From positions 62,001-126,000 of the forward strand of contig NZ_JBHUHX010000015.1 in the NCBI RefSeq assembly GCF_042682685.1: a DNA stretch of 64,000 bases, given 5' to 3'. Source of the stretch: Imhoffiella fuscus. Lineage in GTDB: Bacteria > Pseudomonadota > Gammaproteobacteria > Chromatiales > Chromatiaceae. Numbering within the stretch: position 1 is the first letter of the stretch; every line of letters starts with the position of its first letter. Shown piece after piece: positions 1 through 9,700 of the stretch. Made by a program: the position numbers and the translations under genes. The notes beneath the pieces are model-generated. The model did no database searches. It had not been told where the DNA came from and saw nothing but the letters and a program-made list of their open reading frames with translations.

Positions 1-9
1 CGTGCGTCC

Positions 10-1683
10 TCAGACGGTTCGACGAACCGGGGCGCCATCGGCGCGATAGTAGTCGACACGGGCACGGTGCATCGATTTGCCGCGAATCCGGTCGGCGATC
101 TTCTCGGCGATCATGATGGTGGTCGCGTTGAGATTGCCGGTGATGATGCGCGGCATGATGGAGGCATCGACCACCCGCAGGTTCTCCAACCCATGGACGC
201 GGCCGGCGCCATCGACGACGGCCTCGTTGCCCGTCCCCATGGAACAGGTGCCGCAGGGGTGATAGGCGGTCTCGCCGTTGTTGCGGACGAACTCGTCGAG
301 CTCGGCGTCGCTCTGAAGATCGTCGATCGGCGAGATCGCGCGTCCGCGATAGGGGGCGAGCGCCGGCTGGTCGAAGATCTCGCGGGTGATGCGGATGGCG
401 GCGCGGAACTCGCGCCAGTCCTGCTCGTGCGCCATGTAGTTGAAGAGGATGCTCGGGTGCGCCTTGGGATCGCGCGAGCGCAGCTTGACTCGTCCCCGGC
501 TGGGCGAGCGCATCGATCCGACATGGGCCTGGAAGCCGTGCGCCTTGACCGCGTTGCGCCCGTCGTAGCGCACGGCGATCGGCAGAAAATGGTACTGGAT
601 GTTGGGCCAGTCGAACTGGGCGTCGGAGCGGATGAAGCCGCCCGCCTCGAACTGGTTGCTCGCCCCCAGGCCCGTGCCCATGAACAGCCATTCGGCGCCG
701 ATACGCGCCTGATTCCAGGGCTTGAGCGCGGGTGCGATCGAGACCGGCTGCTTGCACTCGTACTGCATGTAGAGCTCGATATGGTCCTGGAGATTGTTGC
801 CGACACCCGGCAGGTCGAGCACCTCGGGAATGCCCAGTTCGGCGAGCCAGGCGCCGGGCCCGACCCCGGAGCGCTGCAGGATCTGGGGCGAGGCGATGGC
901 GCCGCCGCACAGCAGCACCTCGCGGCGGGCATGGGCGGTCTTCTCGGCACCGCCCTGACGGTAGGCGACCCCGACGGCGCGCTGTCCCTCGAAGAGGATG
1001 CGGTCGGTGAGCGCGCGCGTCTCGATGCGCAGTCCCGGACGGTGACGGGACAGGTCGAGATAGCCGCGCGCAGTGCTGGCCCGGCGTCCATTGGGCGTGA
1101 CGAAACGGTCCATGGGACCGAAGCCTTCCTGCTGATAGCCGTTGAGATCGTCCGTGCGCGGATAGCCGGCCTGCACGCCGGCCTCGATCATGGCCTCGAA
1201 CAGCACATTGTTGCCCGCCTTGGGCGTGGTTACCGCGACCGGGCCGGTGGCACCGTGATAGTCATTGCCACCGATGTCGCGCGACTCCGACTTCTTGAAA
1301 TACGGCAGACAGTCCAGGTACGACCAATCCTCCAGACCGGGGATCTGTGCCCAGTGGTCGAAGTCGAGCGCATTGCCTCGGATGTAGCACATGCCATTGA
1401 TGAGCGAGGAACCGCCGAGACCCTTGCCGCGCCCGCAGTCCATGCGACGATCGTTCATATGCGGTTCGGGGTCGGTCTCGTAGGCCCAGTTGTAGCGCTT
1501 GCCCTGCAATGGATAGGCGAGCGCCGCCGGCATCTGGGTGCGGAAATCGAGACGATAATCGGGACCGCCGGCCTCCAGCAGGAGCACCGAGGTTCCGGCG
1601 TCCTCGGTCAGGCGGGCGGCGAGCACGTTGCCCGCCGAGCCGGCGCCGATGATGATGTAGTCGTATTCGGTCGTTGCTTGCAT
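10..1683 (-). CDS. betA: Choline dehydrogenase BetA (GMC oxidoreductase)
   Basis: The 557-residue product is a flavin-dependent GMC oxidoreductase that oxidises choline to betaine aldehyde, the first step of glycine betaine synthesis. The FAD-binding motif IIIGAGSAGN lies at residues 10-19. A GMC signature (GRGKGLGGSSLINGMC) follows at about residues 84-99, a second signature (GAIASPQILQRSGVG) lies mid-protein, and the C-terminal HPCGTCSMG and NLNATT segments carry the catalytic His and Asn expected in the family. Length matches BetA of other bacteria (about 550-560). It lies 73 bp downstream of betB on the same strand, so the two probably form a betBA operon. The start ATG has only a weak Shine-Dalgarno sequence. 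The closest alternative is another GMC alcohol dehydrogenase, but the betB partner makes choline the best substrate guess. Confidence 0.95.
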   Translation of the reverse strand: MQATTEYDYIIIGAGSAGNVLAARLTEDAGTSVLLLEAGGPDYRLDFRTQMPAALAYPLQGKRYNWAYETDPEPHMNDRRMDCGRGKGLGGSSLINGMCYIRGNALDFDHWAQIPGLEDWSYLDCLPYFKKSESRDIGGNDYHGATGPVAVTTPKAGNNVLFEAMIEAGVQAGYPRTDDLNGYQQEGFGPMDRFVTPNGRRASTARGYLDLSRHRPGLRIETRALTDRILFEGQRAVGVAYRQGGAEKTAHARREVLLCGGAIASPQILQRSGVGPGAWLAELGIPEVLDLPGVGNNLQDHIELYMQYECKQPVSIAPALKPWNQARIGAEWLFMGTGLGASNQFEAGGFIRSDAQFDWPNIQYHFLPIAVRYDGRNAVKAHGFQAHVGSMRSPSRGRVKLRSRDPKAHPSILFNYMAHEQDWREFRAAIRITREIFDQPALAPYRGRAISPIDDLQSDAELDEFVRNNGETAYHPCGTCSMGTGNEAVVDGAGRVHGLENLRVVDASIMPRIITGNLNATTIMIAEKIADRIRGKSMHRARVDYYRADGAPVRRTV

Positions 1684-1756
1684 CTTGAATTCTGTCCGGG
1701 GGAAAGCGGAATACGGATGGGGCGGTGCGGACGCGGGAACGGCGTCCGCGCACGGA

Positions 1757-3220
1757 TCAGAACACGGAGCTGAATTCCCCCAGCTCGATCTGGATCGACT
1801 TGGTTCGGGTGTAGTGCATCAGGGTCTCGATGCCGTTCTCCCGACCGATCCCCGATTGCTTGTAGCCGCCGACCGGCATGGGCGCGGGCGATTCGCCCCA
1901 GGTGTTGATCCAGCAGATGCCGGCCTCTAGGCGATGGATGAGACCGTGGGCACGCTTCAGGTCCGGCGTGACCACTCCGGCGGCAAGCCCGTAGCTGGTG
2001 TCGTTGGCGCGGGCGATCGCCTCGTCCTCGGTGTCGTAATAGAGGATGCTCATCACCGGCCCGAAGATCTCCTCGCGCACGATGCGCATCTCATCCGTGC
2101 AGTCGGTGAAGACGGTCGGCGCCACATAGGCGCCCTGATCGAAGGGAGCCTGCATCAGCCGCTCGCCGCCGCAGAGCACCCGCGCCCCGGCCTGCTTGCC
2201 GGACGCGATGTAGTCCAAGACCTTTTCCATATGGGCGAAGCCGACCAGGGGGCCGAAGTTGGTCTCCGGGTCGAGCGGATCGCCGATACGCATGCGTGCG
2301 ACCCGGACCTGGATCGCCGCCTCGAAGGCATCCTTCCAGGCACGCGATACGAAGACGCGGGTGCCGTTGGTGCAGACCTGACCGGAGCTGTAGAAATTCG
2401 CCATCATGGCGATGTCGGCGGCCAGATCCAGGTCGGCGTCGGCGCAGATGACCAGGGGCGACTTGCCGCCCAGCTCCATGGTGACGTCCTTCAGCGACGA
2501 GGTCGCGGCCTGGGCGACGACCTTCTTGCCGGTGGCCACGCCGCCGGTGAACGAGACCTTGTCGATCCCCGGATGCTGGCTCAGATAGGTCCCGACGGCG
2601 ACGCCGCCCTGCACCACGTTGAACAGCCCGTCCGGCAGGCCCGCCTCGGTGAAGATCTCGGCAAGCTTGAGGGTCGTCAGCGGCGTGATCTCGCTCGGCT
2701 TGAACAGCATGGCGTTGCCGGCCGCAAGCGCCGGTGCGGCCTTCCACATCGCGATCTGGATCGGGTAGTTCCAGGCACCGATGCCGGCGACCACGCCGAG
2801 CGGCTCTGGACGGGTGTAGACGAAGCTGGTCTCGCGCAACGGGATCTGGCGACCCTCGATGGCGGCGGCCAGGCCGGCGTAGTATTCGAGCACGTCGGCG
2901 CCGGTGACGATATCGACAGCGGCGGTCTCGGAGATCGGCTTGCCGGTGTCGAGCGTCTCGAGCCGGGCCAGTTCGTCGTTGCGCTCGCGCAGGATGTCCA
3001 CGGCGGCCTGGATGATGCGCCCGCGCTCGACTGCGGGGCGGACGGCCCAATCGCGCTGCGCGCGGCGCGCGGCGTCGACTGCGACGTCGATGTCGGCCTC
3101 GGTGGCGGGCTGGATCTCGGCGAGCACCTGGCCGGTGGCTGGATTGATGCTCTGGAAGGTCGCGGCGTCCGTGCGCGGCAGGAACTGTCCGTCGATGTAG
3201 GAGGTGTGGATGGTCGTCAT
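1757..3220 (-). CDS. betB: Betaine aldehyde dehydrogenase BetB
   Basis: The 487-residue NAD(P)-dependent aldehyde dehydrogenase should oxidise betaine aldehyde to glycine betaine, an osmoprotectant. The frame is open for 90 more codons upstream, but that extension is Arg/Pro-rich and unlike the family. The ATG at 3220 (MTTIHTSYIDGQF) gives the usual BetB length of about 490. Visible motifs are the general base Glu in MELGGKSP, the nucleophile Cys in GQVCTNGTR, and the C-terminal GGYKQSGIGRENG segment common in BetB. It precedes betA. No betI repressor or betT transporter is adjacent, unlike the enterobacterial bet locus, so control must come from elsewhere. A perfect palindrome 57 bp upstream of the start is a candidate operator. 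Confidence 0.95.
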   Translation of the reverse strand: MTTIHTSYIDGQFLPRTDAATFQSINPATGQVLAEIQPATEADIDVAVDAARRAQRDWAVRPAVERGRIIQAAVDILRERNDELARLETLDTGKPISETAAVDIVTGADVLEYYAGLAAAIEGRQIPLRETSFVYTRPEPLGVVAGIGAWNYPIQIAMWKAAPALAAGNAMLFKPSEITPLTTLKLAEIFTEAGLPDGLFNVVQGGVAVGTYLSQHPGIDKVSFTGGVATGKKVVAQAATSSLKDVTMELGGKSPLVICADADLDLAADIAMMANFYSSGQVCTNGTRVFVSRAWKDAFEAAIQVRVARMRIGDPLDPETNFGPLVGFAHMEKVLDYIASGKQAGARVLCGGERLMQAPFDQGAYVAPTVFTDCTDEMRIVREEIFGPVMSILYYDTEDEAIARANDTSYGLAAGVVTPDLKRAHGLIHRLEAGICWINTWGESPAPMPVGGYKQSGIGRENGIETLMHYTRTKSIQIELGEFSSVF

Positions 3221-3276
3221 GCTTGATTCGAACGGTATCGGACGAAGCGCCAGTGGACGCATCGAAAAAAGTCGCA

Positions 3277-3302
3277 AGCGGCATCGATACGTCGATGCCG
3301 CT
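3277..3302. promoter_or_regulatory. Perfect 11-bp inverted repeat upstream of betB (candidate operator)
   Basis: Two arms AGCGGCATCGA and TCGATGCCGCT are exact reverse complements separated by TACG. The centre lies about 70 bp upstream of the betB ATG. Position and symmetry fit a dimeric repressor or activator site. Which protein binds is unknown, since no regulator gene is adjacent. Confidence 0.5.
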
Positions 3303-3739
3303 CGATGAATTGGCGCGCCAAGGTCAATCCGTGTATTGCGAAAAACAGGGATGGCAACGAAGCGCATCGCCATGAGCCTCGACATCCCATGCATGGATGC
3401 GCATCGAATGGCGACGAAAGGGCAACGACGGCTCAGTGACGAGAGGGCGAACGGCGATCTCCATTCCGCCCGACATCGAAATCGGTTCACTCGATGTCGT
3501 TAAAAATGCAGTCAGTTCCGAGGGGACGAGCGGAAAACAGCGGTCTCGCGTCCTGGTGTTCGAGCCGGTCCCGTCGATCGGGCAACAGCCGCGCCATCCT
3601 TAGACACGAACCTATTCATTCTCCATTGAGCACGGGATGGCGTCAACGTCCAGGCGAAATCGAACACCAAAAGAGTATTTTATACCCACAAGAACGCCGT
3701 CGAGGAATCGGGATGTTGACGCCCGAGATCCGAATGCCT
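3303..3739. other. Intergenic region between betB and the GGDEF gene
   Basis: About 440 bases without a convincing gene; both flanking genes run on the minus strand. Short open frames here have no ribosome-binding site or recognisable product. The stretch around 3490-3700 is locally A/T-richer than its neighbours and should contain the betBA promoter. I see no strong terminator for the GGDEF gene. Confidence 0.5.
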
Positions 3740-6121
3740 CTAGTCTTCCGAGACCGGCACGGTGGGATCGTCCGTCAAGCGCTCGGTGCACACGCGGTTT
3801 CGTCCCTCCGCCTTGGCCCGATAGAGCGCCCGATCGGCGCGCGCGATCAGGGCATTGATGCGTTCCGGCGTCTTGTATTCCGCCACGCCAAAGCTCGAAG
3901 TCACCGGTTGACCGATGCCGAAGTCCTTGTCGGAGATGCGCTGTTTCAGCAGCTCGGCCAGGTGCCCGGCGGACTCCAGGGCGGTTTGCGGGCAGAGGAT
4001 CAGGAACTCCTCGCCTCCCCAACGCACGACCAGATCAGTGGGCCGGCTCGTTTCGCTGAACAGCTGAGCGAGTCGGATCAGAACCTGATCCCCCGAGTCA
4101 TGCCCCTGGCTGTCGTTGATGGCCTTGAAGTGGTCGATATCGGTGATGATGAGCGACAGCGGAACCTCATAGCGGTCCGCGCGCGCCATCTCATTGGCGA
4201 CGACCTCGGCGAACTTGCGCCGATTGGCGACGCCGGTCAGCTGGTCGGTGGTCGACAGGATCTGGAGCTGCCGATTGGCCGCCTCCAGACGCCGGTTGTA
4301 ACCGGAGATGACGCGGTCGCGATAGAACAGCAGCAGCCCAACCACACCGATCGCGCCGAAGATCTTCATCAGCAGCGGACGGTCGAGCTCCTTGACGGTC
4401 TGGACCGACACCCATCGCGACAGGGCCTGATCGATCTCTTCCTCGGACAACGAGGTCAATGCCTTTTCATAGATCGACAGTAGCAGTGGATTGTCGCCGC
4501 GCACGCCGATGGTCAAGGGGTAACGCTCATCGAGCTTGCCGGCGATCTTGACATCGATGAGCTGGTTCTTGCGAATCGCGTAACCGATGCTGACACTGGT
4601 GTCGATGAACCCGAAGGCATCACCCTTGCGCACCGCCTCCAGACCGGCCAGCGGATTATCGACCTCGATCAGACGGACGTCCGGATAGCGACGGCGGAAG
4701 ATATCCTGTAGCGCGTGATGTCGGATGACGGCGAAGGTCTCGCCCGACACGTCAAGGATGCTGTCGATGAAGGGCTGCTCCTGGCGGGTGGCGAGCACCA
4801 AGGGCACGTCCAGAAATGGCTGGGTGAAAGACAGAAAAGAACTGCGCTCGGGAGTCGCCACCGCCGCCGAAACGAGGTCGCAAAGGTGTTCTTGAGCGGC
4901 GCGCAACGATTCGGCCCAGGTTCTGGTCGGCACCACCGTCAAGTCGACACCCAACCGCGTGGCGATCGCCTCGTGGATGTCGGCGATGATTCCCCGATAC
5001 TCGCCCGCCGCGTCCAGACTCTCGTAGGGCATCCACTGCGGATCGACGCATAGCGACAGCGATCCCTTGGCGCGGAGGTATCGCCGTTCCTCCAACGTCA
5101 GGGGCACATAGGCCCCGCCGGCCTCCGTCCCACCCTGGCCTGCAAAGAACCAGCGTCTCTGGATCGATCGACGCTCGTGCTCGGGAATTCCGGCCAACCC
5201 CTTGTCGAGGATGCTGACGGCCTCCGGCCAATCGCTGCGCACGGAGAACACCAGATCCAGAGAGCGGCCGGTATCGGGCACCATCTCCAGGTACGGCATG
5301 CCGAGCTGGTTGGCCAGGAGTAGAGTCGCGCCGTTGCCGAGCGTCGCGTCGGCCTTGCCAGCGCCGACCGCATGAAGACAGTCCTCGACGCTGTCGACAA
5401 ACATCAGCTCGACCCCCTTGACCTCCCGAGCCCGCTTCTCATCTGCAAGAACGCCTCGCTGGACCACCAGGGTCTTGCCAACGAGATCCCGAACCGAATG
5501 GATGCCCGCAGGATTCCCATTGGCAACCAGCAGCATCTTGCGCAACGAGATGTAGGGGTTCGAAAAATCCAGAAAACCTCTGCGCTCATCGTGGACGACG
5601 CTGGTGCTGAGTCCATCGATACGTCGCGCCTTGGCCGCCTCCAACATCTCGCTCCAGCGCCCCAGGACAAGCTGGAAGTTGGCCCCGGTCAGGGCGTTGA
5701 CGCGATCGAGGATATCGGCGTCGTACCCACGGACCCGACCGTCCGGCGCGGCCATGACATAGGGCTCCCATTCGGCGTCGCTCCCAAGCCGGATCGTCGG
5801 GTGCGTTCTGAGGAAACGCTGCTCGGCGGCAGTCAGGACGACCCTCTCATCAACACCTGGCTCGCCGGCTCGCGCCCAAATCGACCACGCCGACAGGCTC
5901 GGCAGCAACCAGAAGCACAGGACGGCGGTGAACAGACGAGAAACGCGGATGCAGGACCGACGATCGAGGACGCCTTGGCTCGGCGACCTCGCATAACGCG
6001 GGTCCGATGCCCCGCCTTCATTGGAACGCTGGAGCCAATCGAGAAGCCTTTTAGGTCCAGCATTCTCCAGCATGCGTCTCAACCACTCCATCAACAGAGA
6101 ATCGATCCGGCACACGAACAT
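3740..6121 (-). CDS. Diguanylate cyclase with two tandem periplasmic solute-binding domains
   Basis: This large sensor protein (793 residues from the first ATG) probably makes cyclic di-GMP in response to a small periplasmic ligand. A hydrophobic segment at about residues 60-82 resembles a signal anchor. Two family-3 solute-binding (SBP_bac_3) domains follow at about 105-330 and 350-575, with repeated openings of the type RLGSDAEWEPY and SLCVDPQWMPYES. A membrane helix lies at about 584-600, then a GGDEF domain at about 620-775. The active-site motif is GGEEF (702-706) and the inhibitory site RxxD is intact (R693, D696), so product feedback is expected. The start is uncertain: ATGs at 6121, 6091 and 6073 all lack a good ribosome-binding site, and the ~58 residues before the hydrophobic segment may not all be translated. 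It is divergent from the small membrane protein and hybrid kinase. The ligand cannot be read from sequence; amino acids are usual for SBP_bac_3. Confidence 0.88.
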   Translation of the reverse strand: MFVCRIDSLLMEWLRRMLENAGPKRLLDWLQRSNEGGASDPRYARSPSQGVLDRRSCIRVSRLFTAVLCFWLLPSLSAWSIWARAGEPGVDERVVLTAAEQRFLRTHPTIRLGSDAEWEPYVMAAPDGRVRGYDADILDRVNALTGANFQLVLGRWSEMLEAAKARRIDGLSTSVVHDERRGFLDFSNPYISLRKMLLVANGNPAGIHSVRDLVGKTLVVQRGVLADEKRAREVKGVELMFVDSVEDCLHAVGAGKADATLGNGATLLLANQLGMPYLEMVPDTGRSLDLVFSVRSDWPEAVSILDKGLAGIPEHERRSIQRRWFFAGQGGTEAGGAYVPLTLEERRYLRAKGSLSLCVDPQWMPYESLDAAGEYRGIIADIHEAIATRLGVDLTVVPTRTWAESLRAAQEHLCDLVSAAVATPERSSFLSFTQPFLDVPLVLATRQEQPFIDSILDVSGETFAVIRHHALQDIFRRRYPDVRLIEVDNPLAGLEAVRKGDAFGFIDTSVSIGYAIRKNQLIDVKIAGKLDERYPLTIGVRGDNPLLLSIYEKALTSLSEEEIDQALSRWVSVQTVKELDRPLLMKIFGAIGVVGLLLFYRDRVISGYNRRLEAANRQLQILSTTDQLTGVANRRKFAEVVANEMARADRYEVPLSLIITDIDHFKAINDSQGHDSGDQVLIRLAQLFSETSRPTDLVVRWGGEEFLILCPQTALESAGHLAELLKQRISDKDFGIGQPVTSSFGVAEYKTPERINALIARADRALYRAKAEGRNRVCTERLTDDPTVPVSED

Positions 6122-6307
6122 TGAAGCGCAACTGTTGTCGATGATCCATCAGATACCGTCCGATGTCGAACCCACCCGCCACGAACGCATGCCCAGCCAC
6201 TCCCAGACCCACCGAGGACAGCAGGCATGGTCGGTTGCAAACATCGTGCACGACCCAACGCTGTCCGATGATAGACCTTCTGTACGCTCGCCAACTGGAG
6301 ACACCTC

Positions 6308-6472
6308 ATGGAATACAACAAGACCTTCGCATTGCTGGAGGCCGTGGCCCTTGTCGGACTTACCGCCTGGCTCTTCTATCTCAACGCATCGAGTTCACGA
6401 CGAAGCTCGGACGACGAGGACCACAACCAACCCGAACGCGAACAGACACACAAAGACACGCCTGGGTCCTGA
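6308..6472 (+). CDS. Small single-span membrane protein (54 residues), unknown function
   Basis: A short open frame with a good ribosome-binding site (GGAG at 6297-6300, 7 bases before the ATG). The product starts MEYNKTFALLEAVALVGLTA. It has one hydrophobic helix at about residues 8-25 and a strongly charged tail rich in Asp, Glu, Arg, Ser and Gln, ending TPGS. I do not recognise a family. It stands between the divergent GGDEF gene and the hybrid kinase gene, 243 bp before the latter, and could be a small partner of either. Evidence for translation is the ribosome-binding site and the membrane-protein-like composition only. Confidence 0.55.
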   Translation: MEYNKTFALLEAVALVGLTAWLFYLNASSSRRSSDDEDHNQPEREQTHKDTPGS

Positions 6473-6715
6473 CTCCCCCCGATGCGAACGAAGTCGCAAT
6501 GTTCAACGGATCGATCGGCGACACTATGACCAAAGTCATTCCAACTGCGGGTGACGCTCCCCGAATGCGCGTCGATGTGATGCGTAGCGCGGCAAGACAC
6601 AACGAGACAGCACGCGACCACCTGGAGACGATTCCCGGAGCGGACGCGCGCTAACGCTGTAAACCGCGACCCAGCCGCCTCCCTTGTCGGAGGCTTCGAC
6701 CGAGAGATCAAACTG

Positions 6716-9700
6716 ATGGGCGAACAGCATCTCGGAACTCCCCCGGAGACCGAGGGCTTCCGGCCAATTCGCGACCCGCTTCTGCTGCTTTTCTGCATCA
6801 CCCTCGCGCTCTTCGTGGGGCTCAACATCCTGATCACTGCCTGGATGCAGCGGCACGAGGCCGATCATGCCAAGCACGCGGCACAACGCGGATACGAAAC
6901 GCTGCTGCAGCAGACGCTAAACCAAGAAGCCAACAACCTTTCGGGCCAACTGGACTTCATCGAGCAAGACGAGGCGCTGGCCGAGGCCTATCTGAGCGGA
7001 GATCGCGAACTGCTGCTCAAGCACGTCAAGCCGGTCTACGAGCGCCTCAAGCAACGATTCGACGTCACCCATTTCTATTTCCACAGGCCTGACAAGAGCT
7101 GTTTCCTGCGCGTGCACAACCCGCCGCGCCACAGTGATCGCATCGACCGCTGGACCCTGAACACGGCTGCGACGACGCAACGGGAGGCATCCGGGATCGA
7201 ACTCGGCCCCCTGGGCACCTTCACGCTTCGAGTCGTCAGGCCCTGGACAATCGATGGCCAGCTGATCGGTTTTCTCGAACTGGGCAAGGAGGTCGAGCGC
7301 TTCACCGCAACGATCAAGGAGGTGCTGGGTCTCGATTTCTTCGTGCTGATCGACACCTCCAGGCTCGACCGGGAGCAATGGGCCGAGGGACTTCAGGTGC
7401 TGGACCGCACGCCCCTCGCCCCCTGGGACGCGCTGGACGATCGGGTCATCGTGGACGGCACACTGAGACCGATGCCGCACGCCCTGCTCGACTGGATGAA
7501 GAAACCGAAACGGGGCACGGAGCGGCGTCGGCATGTCAGGGTCGGGGACCGCCTCTATGACTGCGCGCTGGTCCCGCTGTTCGACGTCACCCATACCCGC
7601 GTGGGCGAGGTCGCCATTCTCCTCGACCAAACCGAAATGATAAGGGACCACGCGCGTTCCTCGGGACTATTCATCATCATTCTGATCGCCACCGGGACCG
7701 TCGTGATCAGTGTCTTCTGGCGCGTCTTCGAACGTCTGAAACACAAACTCGACGCCTCCCACGCGGCGCTTGCCCAGGCACGGGGAAAACTGGAAACGCG
7801 AGTCGCCGAGCGCACGCGCGAGCTGGCCACCACGAACGCCGAGCTACGCGAGGAGATCGCGCATCGCAAACAGGTGGAAGAGGCCCTGATCGAGGCCAAA
7901 CAGCGGGCCGAAGCCGCAACCGAGGCCAAAAGCCGCTTCCTCTCGGCCATGAGCCACGAGCTGCGCACTCCCATGAACGCCATCATCGGCGTCGGCGAGG
8001 TGCTGGTCGACACCGAACTCGGACGCGATCAGGCCCACTTCATCCGTATCCTGCAAAGCGCTGGCGACGATCTTTTGAACGTCATCAACGACATCCTGGA
8101 TATCTCCAAGATCGAGTCCGGCGAACTGACCCTGGAGTCGATCGATTTCGACCTGTCGCAGCTGGTCGAAGAGACCTGCGATATGCTCGCCATCCGAGCG
8201 CGGACCAAAGGGCTGGATCTGGCACTGCGACTCGATCGATACCTGCCCGTGCACGTCGTCGGCGACCCTCATCGACTGCGCCAGATTCTGATCAATCTGA
8301 TCGGAAATGCCGTCAAGTTCACCGAGCGGGGCTACGTTTCGGTCGAGGTTTCACTGGACGAGGCCGCCGCGCCGCCTGCCTCCGAAAGACCTCCGGGAAG
8401 CCAGGTCGCGCTAGTTTTCAGCATTCGAGACACAGGTATCGGCATCCCCGAGGACAAGCAAGAGCAGATCTTCGAGAGCTTCACCCAGGTCGATTCATCG
8501 ACGACCCGCCAATATGGTGGAACCGGGCTGGGACTTGGGATCTCGCGGCGCTTGACCACACTCATGGGCGGCACCATCGAGGTCCAGAGCGCGCCGGGAT
8601 GCGGCAGCCTCTTCGCCGTGCGCCTGCCAATGAAGACGAGCAAAGACGAGACGGTCTCGGCGCCGCTCGCCGAGATCCCGAACCTGCCCGAAAGACGCGT
8701 CCTCATCGTCGATGACATTGAGGTCAATCGCCTCATCCTGGGCGAGATGCTTCAGGAATGGGGGATGGATTTCGCCGAGGCGGAGAACGCCAAGCAGGCA
8801 TTGACGATGCTGAACGCGGCCCGAAACGCCGGACGACAGTTCGACACCCTGCTGCTCGATTACTGGATGCCGGGTATGGACGGACTCGACCTGGCCAGCA
8901 TCATCACGCAAGACCCTAGGTTCGCAGAACTCGACATCGTCATGCTTGCCTCCGACTCCCTGATTATGGACAAGGCCCGCACGCAGCGGACCCGGCTCGC
9001 CGGACATCTGGTCAAACCGGTGAAGAAGCGGGATCTGAAACGTCTATTGCTCGGATTCACGCAGGGCGCCACCGGAACCGGCACGTCGAGCGCCGAACAG
9101 GGCGCCACAGACGATGACAAGGGAGGATCGCTGCCAGCGGCGCGAATCCTCGTGGTAGAGGATTCGCCCTACAACCGCACCTTGATCCAGGCATTTCTGG
9201 CACGGACACCCTTGCAGGTCGACTATGCCGAAAACGGCGCCGAGGCCATCGAGAAGTGGAACACCAACCCCTATACTCTCGTCCTCATGGACATGCAGAT
9301 GCCAGTGATGGACGGTTACGAGGCGACAACCGCCATTCGCGAGCAAGAGCGAATCGAGGATCGAGCACCGACGCCAATCGTCGCGCTGACCGCCTTCGCC
9401 CTGACCGCAGACGTGGACAAGTGCCTCGCCGCCGGCTGCGATGCCCATCTGGCCAAACCCATTCGCAAGCGGGATTTCTTCCGCATGCTGCACACCCATC
9501 TCGGCGTAGCCTCGCCCCCTACCGCAGAGCATGCCACCCAGGAGGAAACGCCCCCCATGGAAGAACATTCGGAGATTTTCGCCTATGCCGAACCTGAACT
9601 GCTGCCCTTCGCACAGGAATTCCTCGATACCCAGCGGGAGACGCTCGAATGCCTGCGCGCGCTGCTGCTGGATGGGCGCTTCGAGGACATCCGCCGCTTG

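Noticed and set aside
67..1773. A 568-residue open frame on the plus strand opposite betA.
   Set aside because: A GC-rich shadow of betA; the minus-strand frame has all GMC oxidoreductase motifs, the plus frame none.
3397..3603. A 68-codon plus-strand frame upstream of betB.
   Set aside because: No ribosome-binding site and no recognisable protein pattern; lies in a promoter region.
6499..6654. A 51-codon open frame before the hybrid kinase gene (starts MFNGSIGDTM).
   Set aside because: No Shine-Dalgarno sequence, no recognisable product, and weak third-position GC bias compared with neighbours.
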